A stretch of DNA of 64,000 nucleotides, taken from the NCBI GenBank assembly GCA_033961575.1, contig CM066738.1, forward strand, positions 71,037,478-71,101,477, written 5' to 3'. Made by a program: the position numbers and the translations under genes. This stretch comes from Aselliscus stoliczkanus. Lineage: Eukaryota; Chordata; Mammalia; Chiroptera; Hipposideridae. This document shows positions 10,896-21,724 of this stretch, one piece after another (position 1 is the stretch's first letter; the number at the start of each line of letters is the position of its first letter). The notes beneath the pieces are model-generated. The model was given only the letters and a program-made list of their open reading frames with translations, had not been told where the DNA came from and did not search any database.

Positions 10896-11480
10896 CGGGG
10901 TCTGACAATTAAGTTCGCGAACTCATCCTAAAAAAAGTGCTACCTCATTGCTGAATATCATCACTACAATCACCTTCAAAGTATTCCCCTTGGGAAGCTC
11001 TGCATTGACACCAGTGCCTAGCCCACCTTTCAAAGCAATTTTGGGACTCTTTTTCTGGAATGGCCATCAGAGCTGTTCTCATATTATCCTTGATGTCCTG
11101 AGTGTCATGCAAATGTCTTCCTTTCAATAGTTCCTTTATCTTCAGGTAAAGAAAGAAGTCATTGGGGGCCAGATCAGGTGAGCAGGGTGGGTGTTCCCTT
11201 CCAGTTATTTGTTTACTGGTTAAAAACTCCTTCACTGACAGTGCCCTGTGAGCCGGTGTGTTGTGATGCAAGAGCCATGAATTGTTGGCGAAAAGTTCAG
11301 GTTGTTTTTGTCTAACTTTTTCATGCAGTCTTTTCAGCACTTCCAAGTAGTTAACTTGGTTAACTGTTTGTCCAGTTGGTACAAATTCATAATGAATAAT
11401 CCCTCTTATATAAAAAAAGGTTAACAATATCGTTGCAACAAGTTTGCCAACTTAATTGTTCGATCTCGTACCTATGACCT
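10896..11480 (-). mobile_element. Mariner-type DNA transposon, internally deleted
   Basis: The ends are imperfect inverted repeats. The left end has TCTGACAATTAAGTTCGCG, and the right end read inward has GATCGAACAATTAAGTTGGC; both lie next to TA. About 585 bp remain of a family usually near 1.3 kb. The loss removes the N-terminal DNA-binding half and the first catalytic region of the transposase. Confidence 0.85.
10945..11427 (-). pseudogene. Mariner transposase, C-terminal fragment
   Basis: This 160-codon open frame is the C-terminal part of a mariner (DD34D) transposase, which cuts and re-inserts the element. Visible motifs are LLHHNTPAHRAL, corresponding to the family's HHDNAPAH block, and CSPDLAPNDFFLY, which holds the third catalytic Asp. 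In the first motif the usual catalytic Asp is missing: the block is one residue short and reads HHNTPAH. The protein is about half the normal ~340 residues because the element is internally deleted. The frame has stayed open by age or chance, and no activity is expected. Confidence 0.88.
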
Positions 11481-11517
11481 AAAAGACGATGAGACAGCCT
11501 TCAAATATATACATATG

Positions 11518-11938
11518 GGGCCGGCCGAGTGGCGCATTGGTTAAGAGCTGGTTTTGGGATGCCAGCTGCCCCGTTCAGATCCCACATATGAGGGCCAGTG
11601 ACACTGCCCTCTACAGCTAATAACAGCTCCACCTGGAGCTGGGCTGTGCGATCCCCAGCGACGGTGTAGGCTGTAGCCGCTGCTGCAGTAGGCTGCCATA
11701 GGCTGCAGTGAGTGGCCAGCAGCCAGTGTGAGCTGCCAATATCCGCGGTGAGCGACCATCCAGAGGCCGGCGACCAATCTGCCTCATCCAGGAAGAGCAC
11801 AATGACGATACCAACATGGGCCAGTGAAGCAACGTCCTCTGCAACTAGACTGAAGAACAAAAAGACAGCAACTTGTCTGTTCCCTTTCCTGATTCCCCAG
11901 CGCTGTTCCCTCCACCAATTCCCCAATCAATAAAATCA
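11518..11938 (+). mobile_element. Long composite SINE (type B)
   Basis: A type-A head (GGCCGAGTGGCGCATTGGTT to CACTGCCCTC) is followed by a ~300-bp extra body (ACAGCTCCACCTGGAGCTGG and onward) and a tail with GATTCCCCAG and CCCCAATCAATAAAATC. It sits between AT-repeat copies (atatatacatatg and tatatatatatatg) that look like a TSD. Confidence 0.88.
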
Positions 11939-11952
11939 TATATATATATATG

Positions 11953-13143
11953 AATGAATGGGGACCCCAGGCTACTGCAGCAACATGGACTTTAAGGAGA
12001 CATGGATAAGATGATATTTATGTCTCCTTGATGTCCTATCCACATCTCCTTGATGTTCAATATCTTTCCCATCCATGTCTCTTTGAAGTCCATGCTGATG
12101 CAGTATCCTGGGTCCCTTGTCATTTATCCCCTTCCACAGTCAAACATGAGCAGAATATTTGCGATATTATAGTTTCATGGTGTGGGAGTGGTACAAAAGG
12201 GCAAGTATTTCTAAGACTATATTTACACACACAGGGGCAGAATAATTCCAACAATGATTCTGTCTCTTTCAATCAAACCAGGTATGGTGACCTGTTCATA
12301 ACCCAGTGTGATTGGAACATCTAATTCTCAGAGCTGTCCATGGCTGTGTAAACAAAAAATATTGATCAGTCTGACCAAAAGCTATGGCCAAATAATTCTC
12401 AGAATTGTCCTATTGCAATTATTTTAAGGAGTTTTAGAAGGGTGGCAATGACAAATTGAATAAAAGTTTGGATGAGCCTGTGGGCCAGTGCAAAGAATTA
12501 TAAGCAGAAAACTTTTTTTAATTTTATGTTTTATGGTTTTGGGTTTTTTTTAGTGATTATTAAAATAATATAGCTCATTGCAAAAAATAGTGCAAAGCAT
12601 AAAGAAAAAAAAGAATCACCAGTAGCCCTCCACCCATCCAGCTATGAAGAACTTTTTCAACCTAAAAGGTAGAGCTAAACAAATCTTCCACAGTCAATAA
12701 ATCTCCTAAAGTGCTATGGTGTCTGCCCTTCACTCTCAGTGTTTCTCACTCACCGTCCCAACCAAAGCCAATGTTAATGCTTCCTAGGCCATCCTTAGTC
12801 TTGAGCAGAATTGGAAGCCTCTGTAAAGTGAATGCTCAAGCATCCCCAAGGAGGCTTCTTCCCAGAAATATACTTTTTTAATCTGTCCCCCAGAATCAGA
12901 ACTCAGGAAACAGTACTTGTCATTTCAGTTAAAATTGGCTAAATGTAGATACCAATTTCCTTAAACTTGTTAACGCTAAAATGTAAATCAGGACTTTGTG
13001 GTTCCACAAAGGAAGGGAACTCCATAGAATTCCAGGCATCTGGGTTAGGAGGCAGGGTGCCCTGACAGACAGTCTTTCAGGAATAAGCCATTCTAATGTC
13101 AGGCTGCCCTTCTTTTCAGTGACTCTCTTAAAGCCCTAATGGG
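11953..13143. other. unique sequence, nothing recognised
   Basis: No clear repeat or gene is seen. A T-rich then A-rich patch (12500-12620) may be an old retroelement scrap. Confidence 0.35.
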
Positions 13144-13159
13144 CCCTATAGTAACTTTT

Positions 13160-13554
13160 TTTTTTAAAAATTTTATTGGGGAATTGGGGAAGGGAACAGT
13201 GTTGGGGAATTGGGGAAGGGGAAAATTGCGTTTTTCCAGGACCCATCAGCTCCAAGTCAAGGTGTTGTCCTTCAATCTTAGCTGTGGTGGGCCCAAGCTC
13301 CAAGTTGAGTCGCCCTTTCAATCTAGTTGAGGGAAGGTGTGGGGGGTGGCACAGCCCACCATCCCATGCGGGGAGTCAAACCAGCAACCTTGTTTTCAGA
13401 ACACATGCTTTCACCAGCTGAGCCACTCAGCCACCCATTGGCAGCTCAGCGTTAGCTCAGCTTGAGTGCAGCTCACTGGCCTATGTGGGCATCAAACCGG
13501 CAACTCTGTTGCTCAGAGCTCGCACTCTTAATCAACAGCACCACCCTTCCGGCC
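13160..13554 (-). mobile_element. Long VES/Rhin-type SINE (type D), minus
   Basis: Read on the minus strand it starts at GGGCCGGAAGGGTGGTGC-like sequence and ends in repeated CCCAATTCCCCAA and an A-rich tail (T-rich at 13157-13164). The TSD is CCCTATAGTAACTTT / CCCTATGGTAACTTT (13144-13158 and 13555-13569), with one mismatch. Confidence 0.88.
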
Positions 13555-13774
13555 CCCTATGGTAACTTTAAACATGGCTATTCTTTGAACAAAAGCCACC
13601 TGCAAGGTGTTTGTCCTCCCATCACATGGCACTATGGCACCTCTATCACCTGGAAGAGCTGGCCTGGCACACAAGTCAAGTCACAGACATTGTTTCTTTT
13701 CTATCTTCTTCTCCTTTGAAAATAGTGCCTTCCTCCCATTCTTCCTGTTAAAATTAATTTAAAATAGCAGTGAG

Positions 13775-14134
13775 GGCCGGCCAGGTGGCTCAGTTGGTTA
13801 GAGTGGAAGCTCTGAGCAACAGGGTTGCCAGTTCGATTCCCACATGGACCAATGAGCTGTGCCCAAGTATGCTCTTAACAACAAGATTGCCGGTTAGACT
13901 CCACATTGGATGGTGGGCTGCATCCCCCTTCAGGCCCCGCCCCCTCCCAGCAACTAGATTGAATGCAGCGAATGGACTTGGAGCTGAGCTTCTGCCCTCC
14001 ACAACTAAGATTGAAGGACAACAACTTGACTTGGAGCTGATGGTCCTGGAAAAACACAGTATTCCCCTTCCCCAATTCCCCAACACTATCCCCTTCCCCA
14101 ATTCCCCAATAAAATCTTTTTAAAAATAAAGAAT
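13775..14134 (+). mobile_element. Long VES/Rhin-type SINE (type D)
   Basis: Starts GGCCGGCCAGGTGGCTCAG and has two tRNA-like modules (GCCAGTTCGATTCCCACATG and GCCGGTTAGACTCC), a CAACTAGATTGAA linker and a CCCCAATAAAATC tail. The TSD AAAATAGCAGTGAG is perfect (13761-13774 and 14135-14148). Confidence 0.92.
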
Positions 14135-14148
14135 AAAATAGCAGTGAG

Positions 14149-14784
14149 CCTAATCAGACCAAGTTGTCCAGTTTCACTTGAGAATTTCTCATCTTTCCAT
14201 AGCATGCAAATCTTCTCACAGTTTGTTTTCATGTCTGATTAGACATGGTTTTGGGGTCACTGAAACCCAAATTGATTAAATCCCTTAAACTGTCTTTAGG
14301 AAAAAATCATCCTGTGTGTTTATTAAATAAAATTATCTAGTGTCTTTCATATTCTTTTACAATAAACTAATTCCCTTGATTTTTTTGCAATTCTCTGATG
14401 TTCCGAAAGTTTCTGGCACATTTTACATGAGATTTTTCTAGGTTCTTCTTTAGAAACAGAAAGTTGACAAAAAGGCCCAAACATTTATTTTAGCTCACAA
14501 AATTGGGATGGGGGATGTCCAATGGGTTCTAACAAGAGTAAAAAGCCCATTAGCATAGAATTTGGTCTTTACTAAAAGATTCAATGGGTTTAAATTTAGT
14601 CTGAAATGTGTCCAAAACTCTCCTGGTTAGGATTGGAGACATGTTTACATTTATTAATATACGTGGCTCTGAAAATATTACACCTGGAAAATTACTTTAT
14701 GTCTGTTCCTTGATAAGATAAATGATTATAATAACAAACATCCTGACTATAAAAATTCACTGTTCATCGAATCATTACATTCTT
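14149..14784. other. AT-rich sequence, nothing recognised
   Basis: No repeat family, RNA gene or plausible coding frame is seen. Confidence 0.35.
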
Positions 14785-14860
14785 TTGTAACAGGAATTGC
14801 CATACTATAGTCTCTGGGCCATATCCACCTACCTTGTTGCCTTTAAAAAGTAATAATTTA

Positions 14861-14982
14861 GGGCCGGCAGAGTGGTGTGGTGGTTGGGCACTGGCTTGGG
14901 AAGCCAGCGGCCCCGGTTCGGGTCCCACATGTGAGGGCCAGTGACACTGCCCTCAAAAAAAATAAAAATAAAATAAATAAAA
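14861..14982 (+). mobile_element. Short tRNA-derived SINE (type A)
   Basis: GGGCCGGCAGAGTGGTGTGG through CACTGCCCTC plus an A-rich tail. The 18-bp TSD TTAAAAAGTAATAATTTA (14843-14860) is matched with one change at 14983-15000. Confidence 0.92.
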
Positions 14983-15299
14983 TTAAAAAGTAATTATTTA
15001 TTAAGATGTGATTCACATAATTATTTTAAAGTGAACAATTCAGAGGCATTTAGTATATTCCCACTGTTGTGCAACCACCACCTCTATCTTGTTTCAAAAC
15101 ATTTTCATCATTCCAAAGTAAAACCCTGTACCTATTAAGTAATTTCTCCCCATTCCCTCCTTCCCCCAGCCCCTGGCAACCGCCAAACTGTGTTCTGTCT
15201 CTATGGATTTATCAATTCTGGATCTTTCATATAAATTAAATCATACAATATGAAGCCTTTTGTGTCCAGTTTCTTTCACTTAACATAGTAGGCGTTGAT

Positions 15300-15875
15300 A
15301 CCATGCTAACTAAGATCCTGCAGCCTGCCACCTGTAAAAGTAAAAAATCAAGAGACATGGTTGGTGGAGAGAAAAGCAGGTTTATTCAGAATGCTGACAT
15401 TCCGCTAGCACAGCCGACTCCTGTCCAAAGGCCATCTCCCCATTCCTAGACCAGTCAGACGGTTTTATAGAAGAACAATGGAAAGGGGGAGTTGGTCAGG
15501 CAGGTTGGAGGGCTGACATGCTTTCTGGGGTGTGGTCTATTTTAGTCCGAACTGGGCCTCAGCTATCATGGCCTGAGGCTTTATCTGTATTCCTGTGTCT
15601 GGACGCCTAAGGATTAAGAAATCGCCCTTTCCAGGTTAGGATTTTGTTAATTAAATGGATTAACGAGGAATGTGTAGCCTTGAGAAAGGAAACAAAACAG
15701 AGTTCTTTCATTAATCAGTGAGGGGAGAAACAAAGAGAAAATAGCTGAATATCAGGGCAGATCTAACTGCAAACTAGCTGGGTTTCATTATAGGTGGCTA
15801 GATAGTGGTCTATGAGGTGGACTGCAAACTAGCCAAGTCTAATTATATTATTGATTTACTAATTTCACCCTTACA
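15300..15875 (-). repeat. ERV LTR, minus orientation
   Basis: This block breaks a continuous L1M match. On the minus strand it begins TGTAAGGGTGAAATTAG (15875) and carries CTGAATAAACCTGC, a polyadenylation signal context, near 15388-15375. No TSD could be fixed, so the low-coordinate edge is approximate. The AATAAA region and what follows resemble 58461-58545 on the plus strand, suggesting the same LTR family there. Confidence 0.6.
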
Positions 15876-16435
15876 GTTTGGAGGTTCATCCACTTTGTGG
15901 CATGTGTCAATACTTCTTCCTTTTTATGGCTGAATAATATTCTACTGTATACTATGTATATGATAATTTATTTATCCATTGATGGACATTTTGGCTATAT
16001 ATACCTTTTAACTATTGTGAATAGTGCTGCTATGAATATTTGTGTACATGTACTTGTTTGAGTCCTTGTTTTCATTCTCTAGGGTATATATCCAGGACTA
16101 GAATAGCTGGGTCGTATGGTAATTCTATGTTTAACTTTTTTGAATATGTGTCAAACCATTTTCCACAGGAGCTGTACGATTTTAAATTCCTACCATCAAT
16201 GTACAAGAGTTCCAATCTCTCTACATCCATGCCAACACTTGTTTCCTTTCATTTTTTTTTTTAATTTATAGCCATCCTATTGTCATTGCCTGTTTTTGTA
16301 AATAAAGTTGTATTGGAACATACCCATGTCCTTTCCTTTATACATATGTCAATGGCTGTTTTTGCTACACTGGTAGAGTCGATAAACCAAAAGTATTTAC
16401 TATCTGGTGCTTTAAGAAAAAGTTTGCTAACTCTA

Positions 16436-16930
16436 TATTAGAAGATTAGCATTCTTTTTTCTTTGTCACTTTATTCCACAGTTCCCCAAAATAAGACCAA
16501 ATAATATAATTCTGACCATGGGTAAATTAGCTTATTCTTAGTCTTAAATTTCTTTGTATATAAAGAGATAGGGTAGGATTAATTGATTTCCAAGTTTTCT
16601 TTTGGAACTTTATAATAATCTTAAAACCTATATTTTCAAGATGGGTAATTAATTTTTAGTTTATACTTACTTATGCAGCCTGTACTTGTTCAGCTTTCTT
16701 CTGGCTTAAATTAATGGTGTTCTCCATAATTCTGTGATTAACTCATCATACAAGCAGGGAACAGTAGCCGATTCCCAGTTCACATTGTTTTTCTCCATAC
16801 TAGGCAGCACTTAGAATTACTGTACTACTGGCTCTGCTCTGCTGTTCAGGTATCACCAAGCAGTATCCCTGTCTCCCTCTGGCAGGACACATTAGTGTCC
16901 CCCTTCCTAGCCAACACTTGGGAAACATTA
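16436..16930. other. AT-rich sequence, nothing recognised
   Basis: No repeat or coding signal is recognised. Confidence 0.35.
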
Positions 16931-16934
16931 TGAT

Positions 16935-17062
16935 ATACTGGACGAGGCATGGTCTTCAGAGCCATGGAGACCTAGGTTCCAATCCCAGCTCAGCTGTTGT
17001 TCATTGTGTGATTTCAAGCAAGTTACTTAACCTCTCTGATCTTTAGACTTTTCTTCTAAAAA
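16935..17062 (+). repeat. MIR SINE
   Basis: Has the MIR core: gacctaggttccaatcccag, then ttgtgtgatttcaagcaagt, then tacttaacctctctgatctt. Confidence 0.75.
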
Positions 17063-17088
17063 TAGAAATTTAAAAACAAATTATTTCA

Positions 17089-17248
17089 GGGCCGGCCGCG
17101 TGGCTCAGTTGGTTAAGAGTTCCCTCAACAGTGCGGGCTGAGCTCTGAGCAACAGCAGTTCGATGCCCAGCCTGAGCTGAGTTGTCGCTGAGCTGCCAAC
17201 AGGTGGCAGGATGGCTCAGCTTAAAACAAAACAAAACAAAACAAAACA
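17089..17248 (+). mobile_element. tRNA-derived SINE (type C)
   Basis: GGGCCGGCCGCGTGGCTCAG through GAGCTCTGAGCAACAGC and CTGCCAACAGGTGGCAGGAT to GGCTCAGCTTAAAAC and a (CAAAA)n tail. TSD AAAACAAATTATTTCA lies on both sides (17073-17088 and about 17249-17266). Confidence 0.88.
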
Positions 17249-19036
17249 AAAAAACAAATTATTTCACAGGATTATTTATTCCTAGAGAAAATATCTTTTT
17301 TCTTTTTTTTTATAACTTTTCTAAAAATTTTTTTCTTAATAGGGGAAGGGAAAAGGTCAGCATGTGTGTTACAAAATGATAACAAATGGAAGTACCTGGC
17401 ACAGCAAAACCATCAAATAAACAGTCCCCTGAGATGGGGATTACCAGAGCCCAAGGGGGCTCAGTCTCCTGCAGTCCAGAATGAGGGGAAGGGATCAGGG
17501 AAAGAACAGACAGGTACATGCTTTCCTCCCCTCCCTCCCAGTCCCCATATATTCAAGATTTCACACAAAGCTTGGTTTCTAGCAGTAAACATGGTGTTAC
17601 ATTCGTCCGTCTCTTATTAAACAATCTTGTGGCTACTTTGACATGAGTTTCTTGCACCTGCATAAAAGTTCCTGAGTGACTTGGATATACATTCATCTTC
17701 TCTTTCTTGGTCTCCCAACCCCACTTTCAAAATGGAAGGGTCCCCTCATTGCTTTTCTCTACCCTGGGTTTAGAGATTAAAGTAGGCTTGATCTATCCAA
17801 ATACAGCCACCTAAGTGTTTGGCATGAATTTTATATCAAGGAATGATCTTCACTTGGGAGACTGGGAACAAGGGATGGAGCATTCTTAGCTTCTTCAGGG
17901 TTTTTGCACAAATCCTTTAAGAGTTGGGGAGACACCGCACAAATTAAAAGTATATGTGTGGTTGTGTGGGCTTTGGGGGCGAGTCGGGTGGATAAGAGAT
18001 AGGGTAGGAGTCAAGTTGTTAGGACAGAAGATCTGGTCCAAAATAGGAAATAGAGGAAGGAGAAATGAAAGGGTGTTAAAGACCCCCACTGCAAGAGGGA
18101 TCCCCAAGCTTATGTTTCAGATCCTTTTTGCCTGGTGCAGAACCTTTTGTCAAAGATGCTTTGGCTATTTTTCTCATACAAAAAGAAGTTTGTAAACATA
18201 AAACCCCAAAAGAACATGAAGAACACATTATATTTACACAAACTAGGCCACCTAGCAATCACCAAATCAGCTACTCATGAAGTCCTACAAAAGCCCAGAC
18301 AAATACAATAACTAGAGGGGGGCAGCAATTGGGGGAAACAAGAACCCAGGATGATCAGACACACATCACCCAATGCATTCTATTGCATTTGCCCCGTTTC
18401 AACACAGAGAGGTAGGTTTTCAGTGATCTCACAGCATGTAAACGAAACCCCCTTTTCTCCTTTAGCTACCAGGACACTAGAATTACTGCTGTAGCAGGGC
18501 AGGACGCTGGCCCTGGGCACCACAAAGAAGCCATCGTTTATGGTCTCTGTGGAAGCCAAGGAGGAAAAGTCCAGAATTATTAAAGGTTAAGGAATTGAGT
18601 CCTTTCTTCATATAACCATGTCCAGGCAGCTCGAGATGGGCTCAGTTATCGTTCTTAAAACCTATTTACCAATTCATATTTTTCACAAACACACACACAT
18701 ACACTTTGTTGTGCATGGGAGGCCTAGTCCAATCCAGTGAAGGATGGATCTGGTATGTAAAGCAAGTCCCAAACCCTGGGATTAGAGGTCTGGAATAGGA
18801 ACCCTTTATCACACATATATAAACAATCCTCACCAAATCTTGGCTTCCCCTCTGTGCCTTTCACCTGGCCCAGCCTCTCCTAACCTCTGCACCACCTATT
18901 CCTGTTTAGACCAATTTCGAATCTTCCAGTAGATCAAGCCATGGGGCCACCTGGTTAAAACCTAGTCTTCCACATTGAAGGTGGAGGGGTTTCAAGAGGA
19001 CACTATGGCAGAAAAGCCAGCTGTAATTGGCAAAAA

Positions 19037-19044
19037 TGAGGTAG
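19037..19044 (-). promoter_or_regulatory. let-7 seed-match site in retrocopied 3' UTR
   Basis: The minus-strand (mRNA-sense) sequence is CTACCTCA, a perfect 8-mer match to the let-7 seed. It lies in the context where the parent LIN28A 3' UTR carries its known let-7 site. It could only act if the retrocopy is transcribed. Confidence 0.6.
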
Positions 19045-19653
19045 TTCAATAGGATATACACCCCAAATAGTTGTTCTCCCTGGTGATCAAACAACAAAAA
19101 GTATTCCTGCTGTGCAGACAGACCCAGAGCTGGTGCCCACTTGTCCCTGAGATTGCTCATGTACCTGAGAACACAGTGCAGGAATGAGGGCCTTAGAGTA
19201 AAATATACAAAATTACAAAACCAGAATATTTATATTACAAAAAAAAAAAAGTTAAAATGCACAAGATACGTCATTCGCACACAGCTAGTGCAGTTGGCAT
19301 CCTGGAGAAAGTGGGACCCCAAGGTGCAGTTATCCAAGGGACCAAATAAATAAAATTGTATTGGCCCAGAATGGGATGGGAGTGAGCTTAGGAGCAGCAG
19401 ATCTGCAGCCATCTCCCCAGCCACCCCATTTACCTGTCGTCACAACCCATCGCTTGGGACAGTTCTCAGCACCCTATTCCAAGAGTGGGTTATGAGGAGA
19501 CAAGATGTGGAAAAGCCCTGCCTTACTCCTGAGAGATGGCCTCCCACAGAATGTTGTAGTTGTGGGTTGGGTCCATCAATCTGGTCTCACTTGTAATCTT
19601 TTCTCTCTAGCATGGGAAATATGACATATCCTTCTTTAAAAGGAAGGTAACTT

Positions 19654-19765
19654 GGGCCGGCCGAGTGGCATGGTGGTTAAGTGCTGGCCTTGGAAACCAG
19701 CGGCCCCGGTTCAGATCCCACATATGAGGGCCAGTGACACTGCCCTCAAAAAAATAAAATAAAAT
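19654..19765 (+). mobile_element. Short tRNA-derived SINE (type A) inside LIN28A retrocopy
   Basis: GGGCCGGCCGAGTGGCATGG to CACTGCCCTC plus (AAAAT)n. Perfect TSD AAAAGGAAGGTAACTT (19638-19653 and 19766-19781). It post-dates the retrocopy. Confidence 0.94.
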
Positions 19766-20097
19766 AAAAGGAAGGTAACTTCCCTGTCCAGGTCACTTTC
19801 AAAAGCTGGAGATTCTGGGGGTGGAGACTCAGATAAAGCATGCAGGGAGAGATTTCCCCAAAGCCCTCACATGCATTTGGATAGAGCATGATTGGAGTTC
19901 CTTTGCCTCACCCCTTCCCCCCTGCCAAGAGAGAAGAGGGGGTGATGCTGTGAACCCCGGTCTGAGATACATGGCAGTGCCAGCTGCCCTGTACCCACCC
20001 TGTCCCCACTTTCTCCATTCTGCCGATTGATGCCTGCTTCTTGAAACTCCCTGACCACAAAAGGATAACCCTCACCCCCACTCCCAGCCACTGTGGC

Positions 20098-20705
20098 TCA
20101 ATTCAGGGCCTCTGGGAGCAGGGCAGGGCCATGGATCTCTTCTTCCTCCCGGAAATAGACTGGCTTTCCTTGTGAGCTGGGGCCCGGCTGGGCTTTCAGT
20201 GGACACGAGGCCACCATATGGCTGATGCTCTGGCAGAAGGGGCACTTCTTGGGCTGGGGTGGCAGCTTGCATTCCTTGGCATGATGGTCTAGACCTCCAC
20301 AGTTGTAGCACCTGTCTCCCTTTGATCTGCGCTTCTGCATGTTCTTCCCTTTTGGCTCATTCCCAATACAGAACACCCCACCAGGGCCGGTGACGCGGAT
20401 GGATTCCAGACCCTTGGCAGACTTCTTAAAGGTGAACTCTACTGCCTCTCCCTCCTTCAGGCTCCTGAAGCCCTCCACGTGCAGCTTCCTCTGGTGCACA
20501 AAGACATCCAGCGGAGGATGGACCGCAACCCCAGTGCAACCCCGGTGCAGGCGGTCATGGACAGGAAGCCGAACCCCATGCGCACGTTGAACCACTTGCA
20601 GATGCCGGCACCGTGCAGCAGCTGAGGCTCCTCTGCCGCCCGGGCAGCCTCCTCCGGCGCCTGGGCGCAGCCACCTGCAAATGGCTGGTTTGACACAGAG
20701 CCCAT
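20098..20705 (-). pseudogene. LIN28A: LIN28A processed pseudogene (coding part)
   Basis: LIN28A is an RNA-binding protein that blocks let-7 maturation in stem cells; this is a retrocopy of it. The start MGSVSNQPFAGG (20705) opens the cold-shock domain (GAGICKWFNVRMGFGFLSM). A frameshift inside that domain, near 20540, throws the original frame out after about 55 codons. The second half continues in another frame: PLDVFVHQRKLHVEGFRSL, then FTFKKSAKGLESIRVTGPGG. Both CCHC zinc knuckles are intact (CYNCGGLDHHAKEC and CPFCQSISHMVASC), and the C-terminus ends near FREEEEIHGPALLPEALN. No introns are present. Because of the frameshift, only a truncated cold-shock product or a knuckle-only fragment could be made. 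A 225-codon frame (20098-20775) merges upstream out-of-frame sequence with the real C-terminal half. Confidence 0.95.
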
Positions 20706-20818
20706 GGTAGTCTGCTAAGCCCGCGGCCCGGGCCCCAGTCGGGCGGCTGCTGGCCCCAGAGAAGTCTGGAGGCAAAGGGGTGGCTCAGAGAAGAGGCTGC
20801 TACATCTTCCCCAGCACC
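20706..20818 (-). other. LIN28A-derived 5' UTR
   Basis: On the minus strand, GGGGAAGATGTAGCAGCC through GGGGCCAGCAGCCGCCCGAC leads to the ATG at 20705. The copy reaches essentially to the parent transcription start, so it is full length. It brings GC-rich leader sequence but no parental promoter. Confidence 0.82.
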
Positions 20819-21019
20819 GAAAATATCTTTTTGAGTCCTCATATGTATATCTCTGATCTAGTCAATGGGAATATAGTAGCTTCAAACATAAATACTTAAA
20901 TATTAGTTTCTTTTCTGTTGTTTATTCCCTAGTCAAAGCGCAGAATCCTTAGAGAAATACCTTCCATTCTTTCCCCCAGTGCACATTATTTTGACCTCCA
21001 AGTAAAGATCATCTAATAA

Positions 21020-21222
21020 TAATAATAGTAACACCTAACACTTCAGGTACTTACTATGTGCTAGGCCCTATTTAAAGTACTTATATATTTACTAATTCTC
21101 ACAACATAATGAGATTGGGTTTTACAAATAAGGAAAACGAGGCACAGAGAGCTAAAGAATTTGTCAAGGTCACACAGCTAGTTAGTGATGGAGCTGGGAT
21201 TTGAACCTGGGCACCCCATTCA
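21020..21222 (+). repeat. MIR SINE, near full length
   Basis: taacacctaacacttcaggt, then tactatgtgctaggcccta, then ggaaaacgaggcacagagag and aaggtcacacagctagttag follow the MIR consensus order. Confidence 0.85.
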
Positions 21223-21591
21223 AGTACACAGGCTGAGTCAGTACATTAGAGATCATAGTTTGTCGCCTCTGGATGAGACCATGTCTGCATAGTTGTCTCC
21301 CTTCCCTCCTCTCTTCTTTTCTTTCTATGCTTCTTCTCTCTTCTCTTTTTTTCCTCTCAGCTGAAGAAACTGGATGTCACTTTGGCAGGGTTAGGTGACA
21401 TGCTCAAAGTTACACAACTTTATTCTGATTCCCATTCCTGTGTCCTTCTATGACATCGTGCAACATTAGACAAAATAGTATAAGGCAAATGGCTGAAATT
21501 AATTACTATTTTGAGTAAACAACTTATATGACTTTATCCTCCTAGTTGTAACAATCATTCCAAGGTATCAGATCTGATGGTTAAAAAAAGA
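21223..21591. other. unique sequence, nothing recognised
   Basis: Contains a CT-rich patch (21300-21360) but no identifiable element. Confidence 0.35.
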
Positions 21592-21605
21592 AAAAAAAAT
21601 TCCCA

Positions 21606-21710
21606 GGGCCCGCCGAGTTGTACAATGGTTAAGAGCTGGCTTGGGATGCCAGTGGCCCAGGGTTCGGATCCCACTTATGAGGGCCAGTGACACTGCCCTC
21701 TTAAAAAAAA
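21606..21710 (+). mobile_element. Short tRNA-derived SINE (type A)
   Basis: GGGCCCGCCGAGTTGTACAA to CACTGCCCTC plus an A-tail. It is bounded by AAAAAAAATTCCC on both sides. Confidence 0.88.
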
Positions 21711-21724
21711 AAAAAAAAATTCCC

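Larger units (their letters stand above)
14849..16281 (-). mobile_element. Old L1 3' fragment (L1M-type), minus
   Basis: The text includes gtgattcacataatta, then cattcccactgttgtgcaac-like sequence, and later ggctgaataatattctac, tttatttatccattgatgga and gaatagtgctgctatgaata. These are the reversed 3' UTR and ORF2 C-terminus of ancient L1s. It is interrupted by a type-A SINE (14861-14982) and by an LTR (about 15300-15875). Confidence 0.8.
14785..16435. mobile_element. hAT-type DNA transposon relic, split
   Basis: The left part (14785-14848: gccatactatagtctctggg, then ccacctaccttgttgcct) and right part (16282-16435: ttgcctgtttttgtaaataa, then tatttactatctggtgcttt, then aaaagtttgctaactct) are the two halves of the widespread mammalian non-autonomous hAT repeat with the 'ctgtaaagggccagatagta' signature. 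They are separated by an inserted L1M fragment, with 'ttgcct' on both sides. Confidence 0.6.
17301..20097 (-). other. LIN28A-derived 3' UTR
   Basis: Nearly 2.8 kb downstream of the stop codon is collinear with the LIN28A 3' UTR as I know it, for example TGCCAACTGCACTAGCTGTG and TGAGCAATCTCAGGGA-type segments on the minus strand. The length shows that the long-UTR mRNA isoform was copied. The long frames inside it are not coding. Confidence 0.82.
17287..20832 (-). mobile_element. LIN28A retrocopy insertion with 14-bp TSD
   Basis: The perfect duplication GAAAATATCTTTTT (17287-17300 and 20819-20832) bounds a 3.5-kb intronless copy of LIN28A mRNA on the minus strand: 5' UTR, coding region, long 3' UTR and a degraded A-tail (T-rich at 17301-17338). 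The TSD and tail are hallmarks of L1-mediated reverse transcription. A type-A SINE later landed inside the 3' UTR part. Confidence 0.93.

Noticed and set aside
20098..20775. 225-codon LIN28A-like frame as a functional gene
   Set aside because: Its first third is out-of-frame 5' UTR and cold-shock sequence. A frameshift separates the true start from the zinc knuckles, and the copy is intronless with a TSD.
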